The position numbers were made by a program, and so were the translations under genes. The notes beneath the pieces were generated by a model. The model worked only from the letters and a program-made list of their open reading frames with translations, was not told the DNA's origin and searched no databases. Source: Massilia sp. UBA2604 (GTDB lineage: Bacteria > Pseudomonadota > Gammaproteobacteria > Burkholderiales > Burkholderiaceae_D). Taken from it: a stretch of DNA of 64,000 nt. The stretch is from assembly GCA_002339265.1 (NCBI GenBank), contig DDKG01000178.1:62001-126000 (forward strand), read 5' to 3'. Positions 8,398-16,252 of this stretch are shown piece by piece. Each line of letters opens with the position of its first letter. The first letter of the stretch is position 1.

Positions 8398-9837
8398 TTA
8401 TTCCTTCGAAGTGGCGGCGCGCTTGCCTTCATGCTGGCCGCCGAGCAGGAACTCGGTACGGCTCGGCTGCACGTAGTGGTCGGTCGGCAGCGCCGGCACG
8501 GCTTCCATCGGCTTGGCCAGGCGCGGCGTCACGATGAACACCAGCTCGGTGCGGTCGTTCTGGAAGTCACTGCTGCGAAACAGCGTGCCCAGCACCGGCA
8601 CTTCGCCCAGGAAGGGGAAGCGCTTGATATTGCTGGTCACGTTATTGCGGATCAGGCCACCGATGGCGAAGCTCTGGCCGTCCAGCAGCTGCACCGTGGT
8701 CGAGGCGCGGCGGGTGGTGAACGACGGCAGGATCGCGCTCGCGTTGCCGGTGGTGGCCGACGTGATGCCGATGCCTTCGCGGTTCAGTTCCGACACTTCC
8801 GGCGCCACGCGCAGGTTGATGCGGCCGCCGGCCAGCACGGTCGGCGTGAATTTCACGGCCACGCCGTATTCCTTCTCTTCGAGCGTGATGGTGGGCGTGC
8901 CGGTGCCCGACGATTGGGCGACCGGGATGAAGATCTTGCCGCCGGCGAGGAAGCTGGCTTCCTGGCCGCTGACGGCCATCACGTTCGGCTCGGCCAGGAT
9001 CTTGACCAGGCCGTCGCGCTTCTCGCCGTCGATCGTCAGTTCCTTGATGCCGGTGCCGACGCCGCCGATGCTGCCGGCGCCGCCGCTGAGCAGGCTCGAG
9101 ACGACGCCATAGGTCCAGCTGCCGTTGGTCTTGGTATAGCCGGCCTTGGCGCCCAGCTGGTCGACCAGCGATTTAGACACTTCGGCGATCTTCACTTCGA
9201 GCATGACCTGCTGCGGGGCGGCGATCGACAGCATGTTCAGCACCTTGGCGCCGGTCGATGGGGCCGCGCCGCCACTGCTTGCGGACGCCGGAGCGCCGAC
9301 GCCGGCCGGCGACGGGCTGCCAGCGCCGGTATTCGAGTCAGCGGCGGCCGCGCCGATCGCCTGGAAGGCGGTCGCCAGTTCCACCAGCTGGCTGGCAACG
9401 GCGGCGTCGCTCACCATGCCCGACAGGATCAGCGCGTTGCCGCTGCTGCCGATGCGGATGTCCTTCTCTTGAGGGAACAGCGTGTCGACCTGGCTGCGTA
9501 GGGCCGAGGTATCGACGCCGACGGCGATGTCGATCACGGTCGACTTCTTGTCGCGGCCGGACACGATCAGGTTGGTGGTGCCGACGCTGCGCGCCACGAT
9601 CACCACCTCGCCCGAATTCGGGACCACCACATTGGCCACTTGCGGGTCGCCCACCGTGACCTGGCTGGCAGGCGTGCAGAAGCGCTTGATGACCGACTTG
9701 CCGCGCACCAGCTCCAGGCGCGGGGCGGCGTCGCTGCGCAGGTCGATGCAGTCGGCGGCGGATACCACGCCAGCCTGCAAGGCCAGCGCCAGGGTCAGGC
9801 TCGAGGCCAGCAGAGTTTGTTTGAACGATGGATTCAT
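8398..9837 (-). CDS. rcpA: Tad pilus secretin RcpA/CpaC
   Basis: A 479-residue outer-membrane secretin. It has a signal peptide (cut near VVSAADC), an N-terminal pilus/secretin-associated domain (RLELVRGKSVIKRF, then VGDPQVANVVV) and a BON-like stretch around 110-150. A low-complexity Ala/Ser/Gly linker at about 165-195 precedes the C-terminal secretin domain. That domain holds VMLEVKIAEVSKSLVDQLG, the VPVLGTLFRS motif and the closing TELVFIVTPRLAKP. The start at 9837 is the first ATG giving an intact signal peptide; open reading continues upstream only in the shadow of cpaB. Confidence 0.93.
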   Translation of the reverse strand: MNPSFKQTLLASSLTLALALQAGVVSAADCIDLRSDAAPRLELVRGKSVIKRFCTPASQVTVGDPQVANVVVPNSGEVVIVARSVGTTNLIVSGRDKKSTVIDIAVGVDTSALRSQVDTLFPQEKDIRIGSSGNALILSGMVSDAAVASQLVELATAFQAIGAAAADSNTGAGSPSPAGVGAPASASSGGAAPSTGAKVLNMLSIAAPQQVMLEVKIAEVSKSLVDQLGAKAGYTKTNGSWTYGVVSSLLSGGAGSIGGVGTGIKELTIDGEKRDGLVKILAEPNVMAVSGQEASFLAGGKIFIPVAQSSGTGTPTITLEEKEYGVAVKFTPTVLAGGRINLRVAPEVSELNREGIGITSATTGNASAILPSFTTRRASTTVQLLDGQSFAIGGLIRNNVTSNIKRFPFLGEVPVLGTLFRSSDFQNDRTELVFIVTPRLAKPMEAVPALPTDHYVQPSRTEFLLGGQHEGKRAATSKE

Positions 9838-9851
9838 GATGGGGTCTTCAA

Positions 9852-10715
9852 TCAAAAGCTTTGCGAAGCGGCGTCCAGGCCGCGGATCACGAGCACGCCG
9901 TCGCCGCGCGGCGCGCTTTGGCGCACCGGGGCCGGCGCATGTGGCGCTGGCTGATACACAGGTTCCTGCACCGCGACCGGCGCCGGCGCGGTCGTACGTT
10001 CCGGCAGGCCCAGCACCGACTCGCGGGTGGCGCCGGTGGTGGCGGCCGGCTGCGGATCGACCTGGTTGCGCAGCACCAGCGACAGTTCGCCGATCGAGCG
10101 CGCCAGGTCGAGTTTTTCGACCTGGTCGGGGGTCAGCTCGAGCGTGACGGCGTTCACGACGCGCGGCTTGCTGTCGTCGACCGTCGATTCCTGGGCCACG
10201 GCCAGCACCAGGATCCGTTCCAGCACGATCTTCGAGATCGACGGCGAGGCGGCCAGGTCGCTGCCGGTGGCCTGCAGGTTGACCAGGATGTCGACGTAGT
10301 TGCCCGGCAGCGCGAAGCCGGCCACGCCCACCACGTCGTTGACGCGCACCGTCATGGCGCGCTTGCCGGCGCTGACCACGGCCGACAGGCCGCCCAGCGT
10401 GCCTTTCGGCGCCAGCTTCGATTCGGTGACCGGCTCGCCGACCAGAATCTCGGCGCGTGCGATGCGGCCTTCGACTGCCTTGAGGTCGGTGATGGCGCCC
10501 GGCGGGACCGACGTGGCCGGCCAGTCGGCCAGTTGCAGGCTGGTCGGGGCCAGGCGCGAACCCTGGTTGATGTTGGCGACCGCCACCACCACGCGGGTGC
10601 CGGACGGGCCTTGCTCGCCCATCCATTTGGCGGCCATCACGACCGCGCCCAGCGCCAGCACCATGGCCACGCCGATGATCAGGAAGGCCCGCGAACGGGT
10701 GACGGAATTACGCAT
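9852..10715 (-). CDS. cpaB: Flp pilus assembly protein CpaB/RcpC
   Basis: A 287-residue periplasmic protein with one N-terminal membrane helix (FLIIGVAMVLALGAVVMAA). A SAF domain follows (INQGSRLAPTSLQLADWP), and then the RcpC domain (VNDVVGVAGFALPGNYVDIL). The tail is Pro/Ala-rich and probably disordered. CpaB works with the secretin in Flp export. The ATG at 10715 has GGAG eight bases upstream and overlaps the 3' end of the AAA ATPase gene by 8 bases, so translation is likely coupled. Confidence 0.9.
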   Translation of the reverse strand: MRNSVTRSRAFLIIGVAMVLALGAVVMAAKWMGEQGPSGTRVVVAVANINQGSRLAPTSLQLADWPATSVPPGAITDLKAVEGRIARAEILVGEPVTESKLAPKGTLGGLSAVVSAGKRAMTVRVNDVVGVAGFALPGNYVDILVNLQATGSDLAASPSISKIVLERILVLAVAQESTVDDSKPRVVNAVTLELTPDQVEKLDLARSIGELSLVLRNQVDPQPAATTGATRESVLGLPERTTAPAPVAVQEPVYQPAPHAPAPVRQSAPRGDGVLVIRGLDAASQSF

Positions 10716-12063
10716 TGTTGTACTCCACGACGCCGCGTTCACGGCGTTCAAGCTCCAAGGGGCGGCCGGCGGCGCCGGCAGCGAAATAGTTGTCCCAGGC
10801 CCAGTCGATGGTCTGGCGGTTAAGTATTGGGGCGCGCTCTTCATAGCGCGCCAGGTCGCGCAGCTGACGGACCAGGTCGCGCGGGTAGCAGGCCAGCAGC
10901 GGCACCTTGCGCTCGTCGTGACGCGCCAGCAGGTAGTCGAAAGCGGCGCCGTCGAAAAGCACGCCGGCTTGCGCGCAGGCCTGGCGGAACAGCGTCGCGT
11001 ACTCTTCGTCCGACGCAGCCGGCACCTCGATCTTGTAGCCCAGGCGGCGCAGAAAAGCGCCGTCCGACAGGCGCTGCGGCACGAAGTTCGACGAGAACAC
11101 GACGATCACGTCGAACGGAATCTGGAAGCTGTGGCCGGTGTGCAGGGTCAGGTAATCGACGCTGCGGTCCATCGGCACGATCCAGCGGTTCATCAGGGCT
11201 TCCGGGGTGCATCGCTGGCGTCCCAGGTCGTCGATGATGAAGATGCCGTTGTTCGATTTCAGGTGCGGCGGCGCCTGGTACAGGCGGGTGTGCGGATCGA
11301 AGCGCAGGTCCAGCATGTCCAGCGTCAGCTCGCCGCCGGCCAGGGCCGCGGGGCGGCGCACGCCGCGCACCCAGCGCGCGTCCGGCGCGCTGCCGCGATC
11401 CAGCCCGGTGCCGAGGGCCACGCCGTCCTCGGCCGCCACGTGCTGCACGGCGTCGAAGAACGGGATCACCTCGCCATCCACCATCAGCGCGTACGGCACC
11501 GAGATCGTGCCGACCAGCAGGTCGCGCAGGCGCTCGGCCAGGTAGGTCTTGCCGCTGCCGGCCAGGCCGTGCAAAAAGATCGCGCGGCCCGAGTTCATCG
11601 CCGCGCCCAGCTGATCCAGGACCAGCGGGTTGACCACGACGCCCTCGAAGGCGGCCGCCATGGCGGCGCGCGTCACCTGCATCGCCGCCACGCTCTGGGC
11701 CTTCACCTGGGCGGTGTAGGCGGCCAAGGTCACCGGCGCCGGGCCGGCATAGGCGTTGCGCGCGACCGCATTGGCGGCGCGCGCGCGGCCGGCGTCGGTC
11801 AGGATGTACGACAGGTCGGCGTCGGTGCCGCTGTTGCCGACCCGCGCGATTTCGCACAGCTTCTCGACGCGCAGGAAGGCGACCAGCGGATCGATGACGC
11901 TGACGTTCAGTTTCAGGTGGCTGGCCAGTTCCGCCAGGCGCAGCTGCCCGCGCTGGAACAGCACTTTCGAGATCAGCTCGGCCAGGAACAGGAACGGTAG
12001 CCCGGTGTCGTCGACCGTGCGCGGGGCACGGGCGTTGGCCGGCGCCAGCAACGCGTCGTTCAC
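10708..12063 (-). CDS. AAA-family ATPase embedded in the Tad operon
   Basis: A 451-residue cytoplasmic protein that is not one of the canonical Tad proteins. The first 100 residues look like a winged-helix domain (LFQRGQLRLAELASHLKL, and SYILTDAGRARA). An AAA module follows, with Walker A GLAGSGKT (about 166-173), Walker B GIFIIDDLGRQ (about 273-283) and a sensor-like VVFSSNFVPQ. The C-terminal part resembles the helical lid (CYPRDLVRQLRDLARYE). The start is a GTG at 12063 behind GGGGAG, overlapping the cpaA stop as GTGA. The 3' end overlaps cpaB by 8 bases, so it is tightly built into the operon. A role as regulator or remodelling factor for pilus assembly is inference. Confidence 0.8.
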   Translation of the reverse strand: MNDALLAPANARAPRTVDDTGLPFLFLAELISKVLFQRGQLRLAELASHLKLNVSVIDPLVAFLRVEKLCEIARVGNSGTDADLSYILTDAGRARAANAVARNAYAGPAPVTLAAYTAQVKAQSVAAMQVTRAAMAAAFEGVVVNPLVLDQLGAAMNSGRAIFLHGLAGSGKTYLAERLRDLLVGTISVPYALMVDGEVIPFFDAVQHVAAEDGVALGTGLDRGSAPDARWVRGVRRPAALAGGELTLDMLDLRFDPHTRLYQAPPHLKSNNGIFIIDDLGRQRCTPEALMNRWIVPMDRSVDYLTLHTGHSFQIPFDVIVVFSSNFVPQRLSDGAFLRRLGYKIEVPAASDEEYATLFRQACAQAGVLFDGAAFDYLLARHDERKVPLLACYPRDLVRQLRDLARYEERAPILNRQTIDWAWDNYFAAGAAGRPLELERRERGVVEYNNA

Positions 12064-12635
12064 AGCGGCAGCTCCCCGTACGCACGGATCCACAGCACGC
12101 AGCCGACGGTCGCGACCGCGATCGCCACCGCGTACGGCAGGCGGCCGCTGGCCGCTTGCGGCGGCGTGACCGGCGCGGCGATGCTGCCGGCCAGCGCCGA
12201 GAGCGTGGTGTGCATGGCCATCTGGTAGGCATTGCCCACCAGGCGGCGCAGGCTGCCCTGCCAGGCGGCGAACGCCAGCGCCAGCACGCCGCCGGCCACC
12301 AGGGTGACCAGGCCGACGGTCAGGACCTGGCCGGCGCCGACAAAAGCGCCCACCATCGCCAGCAGCTTGACGTCGCCGGCGCCCATCAGGCGCAGCGCGT
12401 ACATCGGCAGCAGCAGCGCCAGGCCCAGGCCCAGGCCGCCCAGCGCCTGCAGCAGTCCGGATCCACCCATCTGTGCGGCGAACAGGCCATCGCCCGCCGG
12501 CAGCACGGCGTGCAGCACCAGCGCCGCCAGCATGCCCGGGAATACCACCGCATTCGGAATGCGGCGCGCGCGCACGTCGTGGAACACGGCGGCGGCGAGC
12601 AAGGCGAACAGCACGATCAGTGGAAGAGTTGACAA
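12060..12635 (-). CDS. cpaA: Prepilin peptidase CpaA/TadV
   Basis: A 191-residue integral membrane aspartic peptidase (family A24) that trims Flp prepilin and the TadE-type pseudopilins. The two catalytic aspartates are visible: Asp20 in FHDVRARRIPN and Asp88 in the GxGD motif GAGDVK. Hydrophobic helices fill most of the rest. Like other TadV proteins it lacks the methylase domain of PilD. The start is a TTG at 12635 with GGAG ten bases upstream. It lies just past the terminator that follows flp. Confidence 0.9.
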   Translation of the reverse strand: MSTLPLIVLFALLAAAVFHDVRARRIPNAVVFPGMLAALVLHAVLPAGDGLFAAQMGGSGLLQALGGLGLGLALLLPMYALRLMGAGDVKLLAMVGAFVGAGQVLTVGLVTLVAGGVLALAFAAWQGSLRRLVGNAYQMAMHTTLSALAGSIAAPVTPPQAASGRLPYAVAIAVATVGCVLWIRAYGELPL

Positions 12636-12650
12636 GGTGGACTCCGGTCG

Positions 12651-12685
12651 AAAAAAAATCCGGAACGCCGAACGGTGTTCCGGAT
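12651..12685 (-). terminator. Intrinsic terminator between flp and cpaA
   Basis: On the minus strand a 9-bp stem (arm ATCCGGAAC, plus an inner CCG/CGG) at 12658-12685 is followed directly by eight T residues (12651-12658). It lies 35 bases after the flp stop and 16 bases before cpaA. It should limit read-through so that pilin mRNA exceeds mRNA for the assembly machine. Confidence 0.85.
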
Positions 12686-12719
12686 CGGGGCCGCCAGGCG
12701 CGGCGGCCGGGCGCCGTGC

Positions 12720-12896
12720 TTAGGCTGCCTTCGGTTGCTGGATCTTCTTGGCCAGTGCGTCGAACAGGGTGTTGATGTTGGTGCCCAGCAGGGTGACGCC
12801 TGCGATGATGACGCCGGCGATCAGCGAGGCGATCAGTGCGTACTCGATTGCGGTGACGCCGTCTTCTTCTTTGATCAGGTTCTTGATGAAGTTCAT
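12720..12896 (-). CDS. flp: Flp/Fap-type major pilin
   Basis: A 58-residue prepilin. The leader MNFIKNLIKEEDG ends in Gly13, after which the prepilin peptidase would cut. The mature part starts VTAIEYALIA with the invariant Glu-Tyr pair of Flp pilins. A hydrophobic helix follows, then a short polar tail ending in PKAA. The ATG has AAAGGA upstream. This is the structural subunit of the Tad fibre used for surface attachment and biofilm. It was found by direct translation, being short. Confidence 0.95.
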   Translation of the reverse strand: MNFIKNLIKEEDGVTAIEYALIASLIAGVIIAGVTLLGTNINTLFDALAKKIQQPKAA

Positions 12897-12931
12897 GGTA
12901 ATTCCTTTCAGTGATATAAATTAGTTGGGCT

Positions 12932-13078
12932 TTATGCGCTCGTCCACACGGCCAATGCCGCAATGAAGCAGACGACTGCGAGCAGGACGCTCAGGACCAG
13001 GTACGACATTGCCGGGCTGCCGCTTCTTTCGTAGTGGTGCTCGGGGTTGTCTTCCCGCTTCTGTTCGATGTCGTACAC
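12932..13078 (-). CDS. 48-aa single-pass membrane peptide upstream of flp
   Basis: A GTG at 13078 follows AGGAGCGAAC, an excellent ribosome site. The product has a charged, His/Glu-rich N-terminal half (VYDIEQKREDNPEHHYERSG) and one strong C-terminal membrane helix (YLVLSVLLAVVCFIAALAVW). The stop is 35 bases before the flp ATG, so the two genes probably share a transcript. I recognise no family. The position suggests a pilus-related small protein or a leader gene; function unknown. Confidence 0.6.
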   Translation of the reverse strand: MYDIEQKREDNPEHHYERSGSPAMSYLVLSVLLAVVCFIAALAVWTSA

Positions 13079-13143
13079 GTTCGCTCCTGTCCTCTTGCCG
13101 CCGTACCGTATGAATCGATACGCAGCGCATGAGTTGAATCTTA

Positions 13144-13177
13144 CGGATCGGCAGTTTTGTTGCCATCCGTCAAAACT
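13144..13177. promoter_or_regulatory. Two overlapping inverted repeats in the flp leader region
   Basis: ACGGAT (13144-13149) pairs with ATCCGT (13165-13170), and AGTTTTG (13153-13159) pairs with CAAAACT (13171-13177). The second repeat starts inside the loop of the first, so the two hairpins exclude each other. They lie 66-99 bases upstream of the 48-aa gene start. They could be an operator pair or alternative RNA structures; the match is by eye only. Confidence 0.3.
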
Positions 13178-13208
13178 ACCTTTTTGAGGGGGACTTGTTG
13201 CCGTGGCG

Positions 13209-13230
13209 GTCTAGGACATATGTCCTAGAC
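13209..13230. promoter_or_regulatory. 22-bp perfect palindrome, candidate operator of the flp operon
   Basis: The core TCTAGGACATATGTCCTAGA is a perfect dyad, extended by one G/C pair on each side. It lies in the 211-base gap between the response-regulator stop (13290) and the 48-aa gene start (13078), about 130 bases upstream of the latter. A LuxR-type regulator dimer would suit such a site. No second copy is seen before the divergent tadE gene. Confidence 0.55.
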
Positions 13231-13259
13231 GCTGTGTGGGAGGGTGCTTACGAGGGGGT

Positions 13260-13278
13260 GGCGCCCTGGGAAGGCGCC
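13260..13278 (-). terminator. Possible weak terminator after the response-regulator gene
   Basis: GGCGCC at both ends with a 7-base loop lies 12 bases past the regulator stop. No T-tract follows, so it may be Rho-assisted or fortuitous. Confidence 0.25.
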
Positions 13279-13289
13279 GGGGGAGACGG

Positions 13290-13943
13290 TCAGGACAGGC
13301 CGTGCTTGGTGGCGTAGACGTACAGTTCGAGGCGGTTCGCCACGTCCAGCTTCTGGTAAATCGTGGTCAAGTGGTTGCGCAAGGTGCGCTCGGAAATGAA
13401 AGCGCGCTCGGCCAGGTCCTTGTTGAGGGCGCCCTTGCCCTGCACGATCATGCCGATCACCTCGCGTTCGCGCGCCGTGAGCGAGGCGATGCGCTGGGCT
13501 TCCGGATCGGCTTTCGGCGCGGGGGCCACCAGCTGGCCCAGCAGGACCTGCATCAGCGTCTGGTCGAGCCACAGCTCGCCGCCATGTACCTTGCGCACCG
13601 CCGCCAGCACGTCGTCGGTCGGCGCCTCCTTGCTGACCACGCCGCGGGCGCCGGCCTTGACCGCCGCCGCCAGCGTCGCGTGGTCGCGGTTGGCGCTCAG
13701 GATGACCACCCTGGTGCAGCCGTTCCCGATCAGCGCCGGCAGGAAATCGATCGAACTGCTGCCCTTCAGGTCGAGGTCCAGCAGCACGATGTCAGGGCTG
13801 AACTCGGCGCACAAGGTCCTGGCCTCGATGCCGTCGCTGGCGCTGCCGACCAGCTGGAAGGCGTCGCCCTCGGCCTGGATCAGGCGTTCCAGGCCCCACA
13901 ACATGGTTTTATGGTCGTCGACCAGCAAGATACGAATGGTCAT
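13290..13943 (-). CDS. NarL/LuxR-type response regulator of the Tad locus
   Basis: A 217-residue two-domain regulator. The receiver has Asp9-Asp10, the phospho-acceptor Asp56 (DIVLLDLDLKG) and Lys105 (VVSKEAP). The C-terminal LuxR helix-turn-helix holds LTAREREVIGMIVQGKGALNKDLAERAFISERTLRNHL. The ATG at 13943 follows AAGGAGAGAC. It is 24 bases after the sensor kinase gene and immediately upstream of the flp operon, so control of pilus expression is the natural inference (compare PprB control of flp in Pseudomonas). Confidence 0.88.
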   Translation of the reverse strand: MTIRILLVDDHKTMLWGLERLIQAEGDAFQLVGSASDGIEARTLCAEFSPDIVLLDLDLKGSSSIDFLPALIGNGCTRVVILSANRDHATLAAAVKAGARGVVSKEAPTDDVLAAVRKVHGGELWLDQTLMQVLLGQLVAPAPKADPEAQRIASLTAREREVIGMIVQGKGALNKDLAERAFISERTLRNHLTTIYQKLDVANRLELYVYATKHGLS

Positions 13944-13967
13944 GTCTCTCCTTGAAACTTTGCGTGT

Positions 13968-15689
13968 TCAGATCGGAATGCGGATGCGCAGCAGGGTCTG
14001 GCGGCCGTCGGCCTCCACCTCCAGCTTGCCGCCCAGGCCCTGGACCCGCTCGGCGATCGAGCGCGGCACGAAGGGCGCGGCGGCCTGTCCGGCCACGGCC
14101 GCCGGGTTGAAGATGTCGATGGCGAGCGTGCCGCCCTCTTCCTCGACCACGACGCCGGCCGTGCGCGCCCGTGTGTGCTTGCAAATATTGCTGATGCCTT
14201 CGGTGACGATCTGGAACACCTCGGCCGCCATGCGGTCGTTGATGGCGCTGTCGGCATGCATTTCCAGCATCACGTCCAGGCCATAGAAGGTCTCCACCTG
14301 GTGCAGCTGGCGCCGCAGCGCGATCAGCAGTTCCGGTTCTTCCTGGCGCCCGCTGCGAAAGCGCTGGGCGAAATCGCGCATATCGCCGATCACGCCCGAG
14401 CACATCGCCATCAGGCGGTCCAGCTCGGGCGCCACCGGACTGTCGTCGCCGGCCTGGTTGCGGATCGCGGCCACCGCATGGCGCAGGCCGATATAAGGCT
14501 GGATCGTGCTGTCGTGCAGGTCCCGCGCGATGGTCTGGCGCTCGCGGAACGCCGCCTCCGACGCCAGGCGATCGAGCAGGTCGATGGTCTCGATGACCGG
14601 GAAGGCCTGCTGCACGATGTGTTTCAGGAAACTGGCATCGCTGCGCTTGAGCCTGGCGCCGGTGACGACGATGCGGCCGCTCCCCTTGCGCAGGGGGAGC
14701 GAAACGCTGATGAATCCTTCGGCATCGAGCAGGTCGGCCACGTGGCCGCAGGCGTCGCGGTCGGCCCGGTGCCAGTCGCGCGTGTCCTTGCCCTGACGCA
14801 GCGCGGTGGCGCGGCCCAGCACGAACAGGCCGAAATGGCGCGGCGCCGCCTGGTACAGGCTGGCGCCATCCTCGAGCGCCAGCAGCGGCTCGATGTCGGC
14901 CGCATCCGGGCGGCTGCGGCTGATTGCACGAGCGCTCTTCGGATGGTGGGCGGTGCTCATGACCCAGCGCTCGTGGCTGTCCTGCATCAGCAGCACGCAG
15001 CTGTCGGCGCCATAGAAACGCAGGATTTTTTCCATCAGCGAATCCAGCGTGTGCTGGACCCCGAAGCGTGGATTGGACAGGCGGCTGACGTCGCGCAGCA
15101 ACGCCAGCCGGCGGCGCTGGTCGACCGCCAGCCCGCCCCAGAACGCGACCATATAGCCCAGCGCCAGCACGAAGGTGGCGCGCAGCAGCAGGATGTGCAG
15201 CGACGCCAGGCCCTGCGCCGCCAGCACCGATACTGCCACCACGCCGACCGAGCCGAGCGTGAGCTTGGCGCCGGCGTCGAAGCCATGGCGGAAGGACGCC
15301 GCCAGGATGGCGAAGAAGAAGAACGAGAAAAAGGGACTGGCGCTGCCGCCGCTGGCCCAGACGATCAGGCCATACCAGGCGATGTCGATCCAGTACACCA
15401 GCGGACCGTGCGAAAAGCCGGCGCGGTAGCCGGCGATCGCCAGCAGGGTCAGGCTGTGCAGCACATAGGCCGCGAACACGGCCCAGGTCCATTCGCCCGT
15501 GATCGTGACGCCGCCCGGCCCGATGTACAGGGTGAGCAGCGCCGACACGGCCAGCAGCACGCGCATGCCGAACACCATCCAGACCTCGGCGTCGGCCGAG
15601 ACCACGCGCTGCTCGGCGGTGGACTGGCCCGCGCGCGGGCGGACCGATGAACGAAGAAGCGATGGGACGATGCTAGCTAGCCAATTCAT
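13968..15689 (-). CDS. Membrane sensor histidine kinase (HisKA_3) of the Tad locus
   Basis: A 573-residue kinase. About six hydrophobic segments lie between residues 37 and 190 (MASE-like sensor, little periplasmic sequence). A GAF-like stretch spans about 205-370. The dimerisation box is RQTIARDLHDST with His392, and a HATPase domain (about 470-570) has EGISNICKHTRA as N-box and LGGKLEVEADG near the end. It should phosphorylate the LuxR-type regulator encoded just downstream. It is transcribed divergently from the tadE genes. The signal is unknown. Confidence 0.88.
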   Translation of the reverse strand: MNWLASIVPSLLRSSVRPRAGQSTAEQRVVSADAEVWMVFGMRVLLAVSALLTLYIGPGGVTITGEWTWAVFAAYVLHSLTLLAIAGYRAGFSHGPLVYWIDIAWYGLIVWASGGSASPFFSFFFFAILAASFRHGFDAGAKLTLGSVGVVAVSVLAAQGLASLHILLLRATFVLALGYMVAFWGGLAVDQRRRLALLRDVSRLSNPRFGVQHTLDSLMEKILRFYGADSCVLLMQDSHERWVMSTAHHPKSARAISRSRPDAADIEPLLALEDGASLYQAAPRHFGLFVLGRATALRQGKDTRDWHRADRDACGHVADLLDAEGFISVSLPLRKGSGRIVVTGARLKRSDASFLKHIVQQAFPVIETIDLLDRLASEAAFRERQTIARDLHDSTIQPYIGLRHAVAAIRNQAGDDSPVAPELDRLMAMCSGVIGDMRDFAQRFRSGRQEEPELLIALRRQLHQVETFYGLDVMLEMHADSAINDRMAAEVFQIVTEGISNICKHTRARTAGVVVEEEGGTLAIDIFNPAAVAGQAAAPFVPRSIAERVQGLGGKLEVEADGRQTLLRIRIPI

Positions 15690-15754
15690 GTTGTGCGGCG
15701 CCGACAGAGGCGTTGAATCCTTTCTAAAAGCGATGCGGGAAATGATTTTTGCCC

Positions 15755-15762
15755 TGTAGAAT
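15755..15762 (+). promoter_or_regulatory. Extended -10 element upstream of the tadE operon
   Basis: TGTAGAAT matches an extended -10. It would start transcription near 15769, leaving a leader of about 49 bases before the ATG at 15818; the in-frame ATG at 15779 would leave almost none. No good -35 box is evident. Confidence 0.4.
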
Positions 15763-15817
15763 CCCCGAAGCTTACCGCATGCCTGGTCATACTTTCCGTA
15801 AAATTTCCTGGATTACG

Positions 15818-16252
15818 ATGTGTTCCCTTCCCCGACGTCAGTCCGGCGCCACACTCGTCGAGATGGCGATCATCGCACCCGTGTTCCTGCTGGTGCTGGT
15901 CGCGATCATCGAACTGAGCATGATGTTCTTCGCGACCCTCACCATGCAGTATGCGGTGCGGGAAGGCGGCCGCTACGCCATCACGGGCGAGACCGCCGAT
16001 CCCGCCGCCGTCATCGCCAGGATCCGCAGCAACGCGCTCGGCATGTATGAGCGCACGGCGCCCCAAGTCTCTGTCAACGGCACCAAATACACCAGCTACG
16101 GCAAGGGCATGTTCGGCGCGCCCGGCGACATCCTCGTCATCCAGCTCGACTGCAGCTGGCCGGTGACGACGCCCCTGCTGTCGAGCTTCTTTACGGATGG
16201 CACCTACCGCTTTTCCGTCGCTGCCACCATGCGCAACGAGATATTCCCTTGA
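15818..16252 (+). CDS. tadE: TadE-like pseudopilin
   Basis: A 144-residue protein. The basic head MCSLPRRQSG is followed by ATLVEMAIIAPVFLLVLVAIIELSMMF, the Gly-x-x-x-x-Glu and long helix of TadE-family pseudopilins, which the TadV peptidase cuts after Gly. The rest is a periplasmic domain with a single Cys. The start at 15818 was chosen for its fit to the family; in-frame ATGs at 15779 and 15749 would add an odd N-terminus. The stop overlaps the next gene (TGATG). Confidence 0.88.
   Translation: MCSLPRRQSGATLVEMAIIAPVFLLVLVAIIELSMMFFATLTMQYAVREGGRYAITGETADPAAVIARIRSNALGMYERTAPQVSVNGTKYTSYGKGMFGAPGDILVIQLDCSWPVTTPLLSSFFTDGTYRFSVAATMRNEIFP

Noticed and set aside
12921-13166. 81-codon open frame upstream of flp
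   Set aside because: Very Arg-rich with no ribosome site; the 48-codon frame over the same bases has a strong site, a membrane helix and better codon use.
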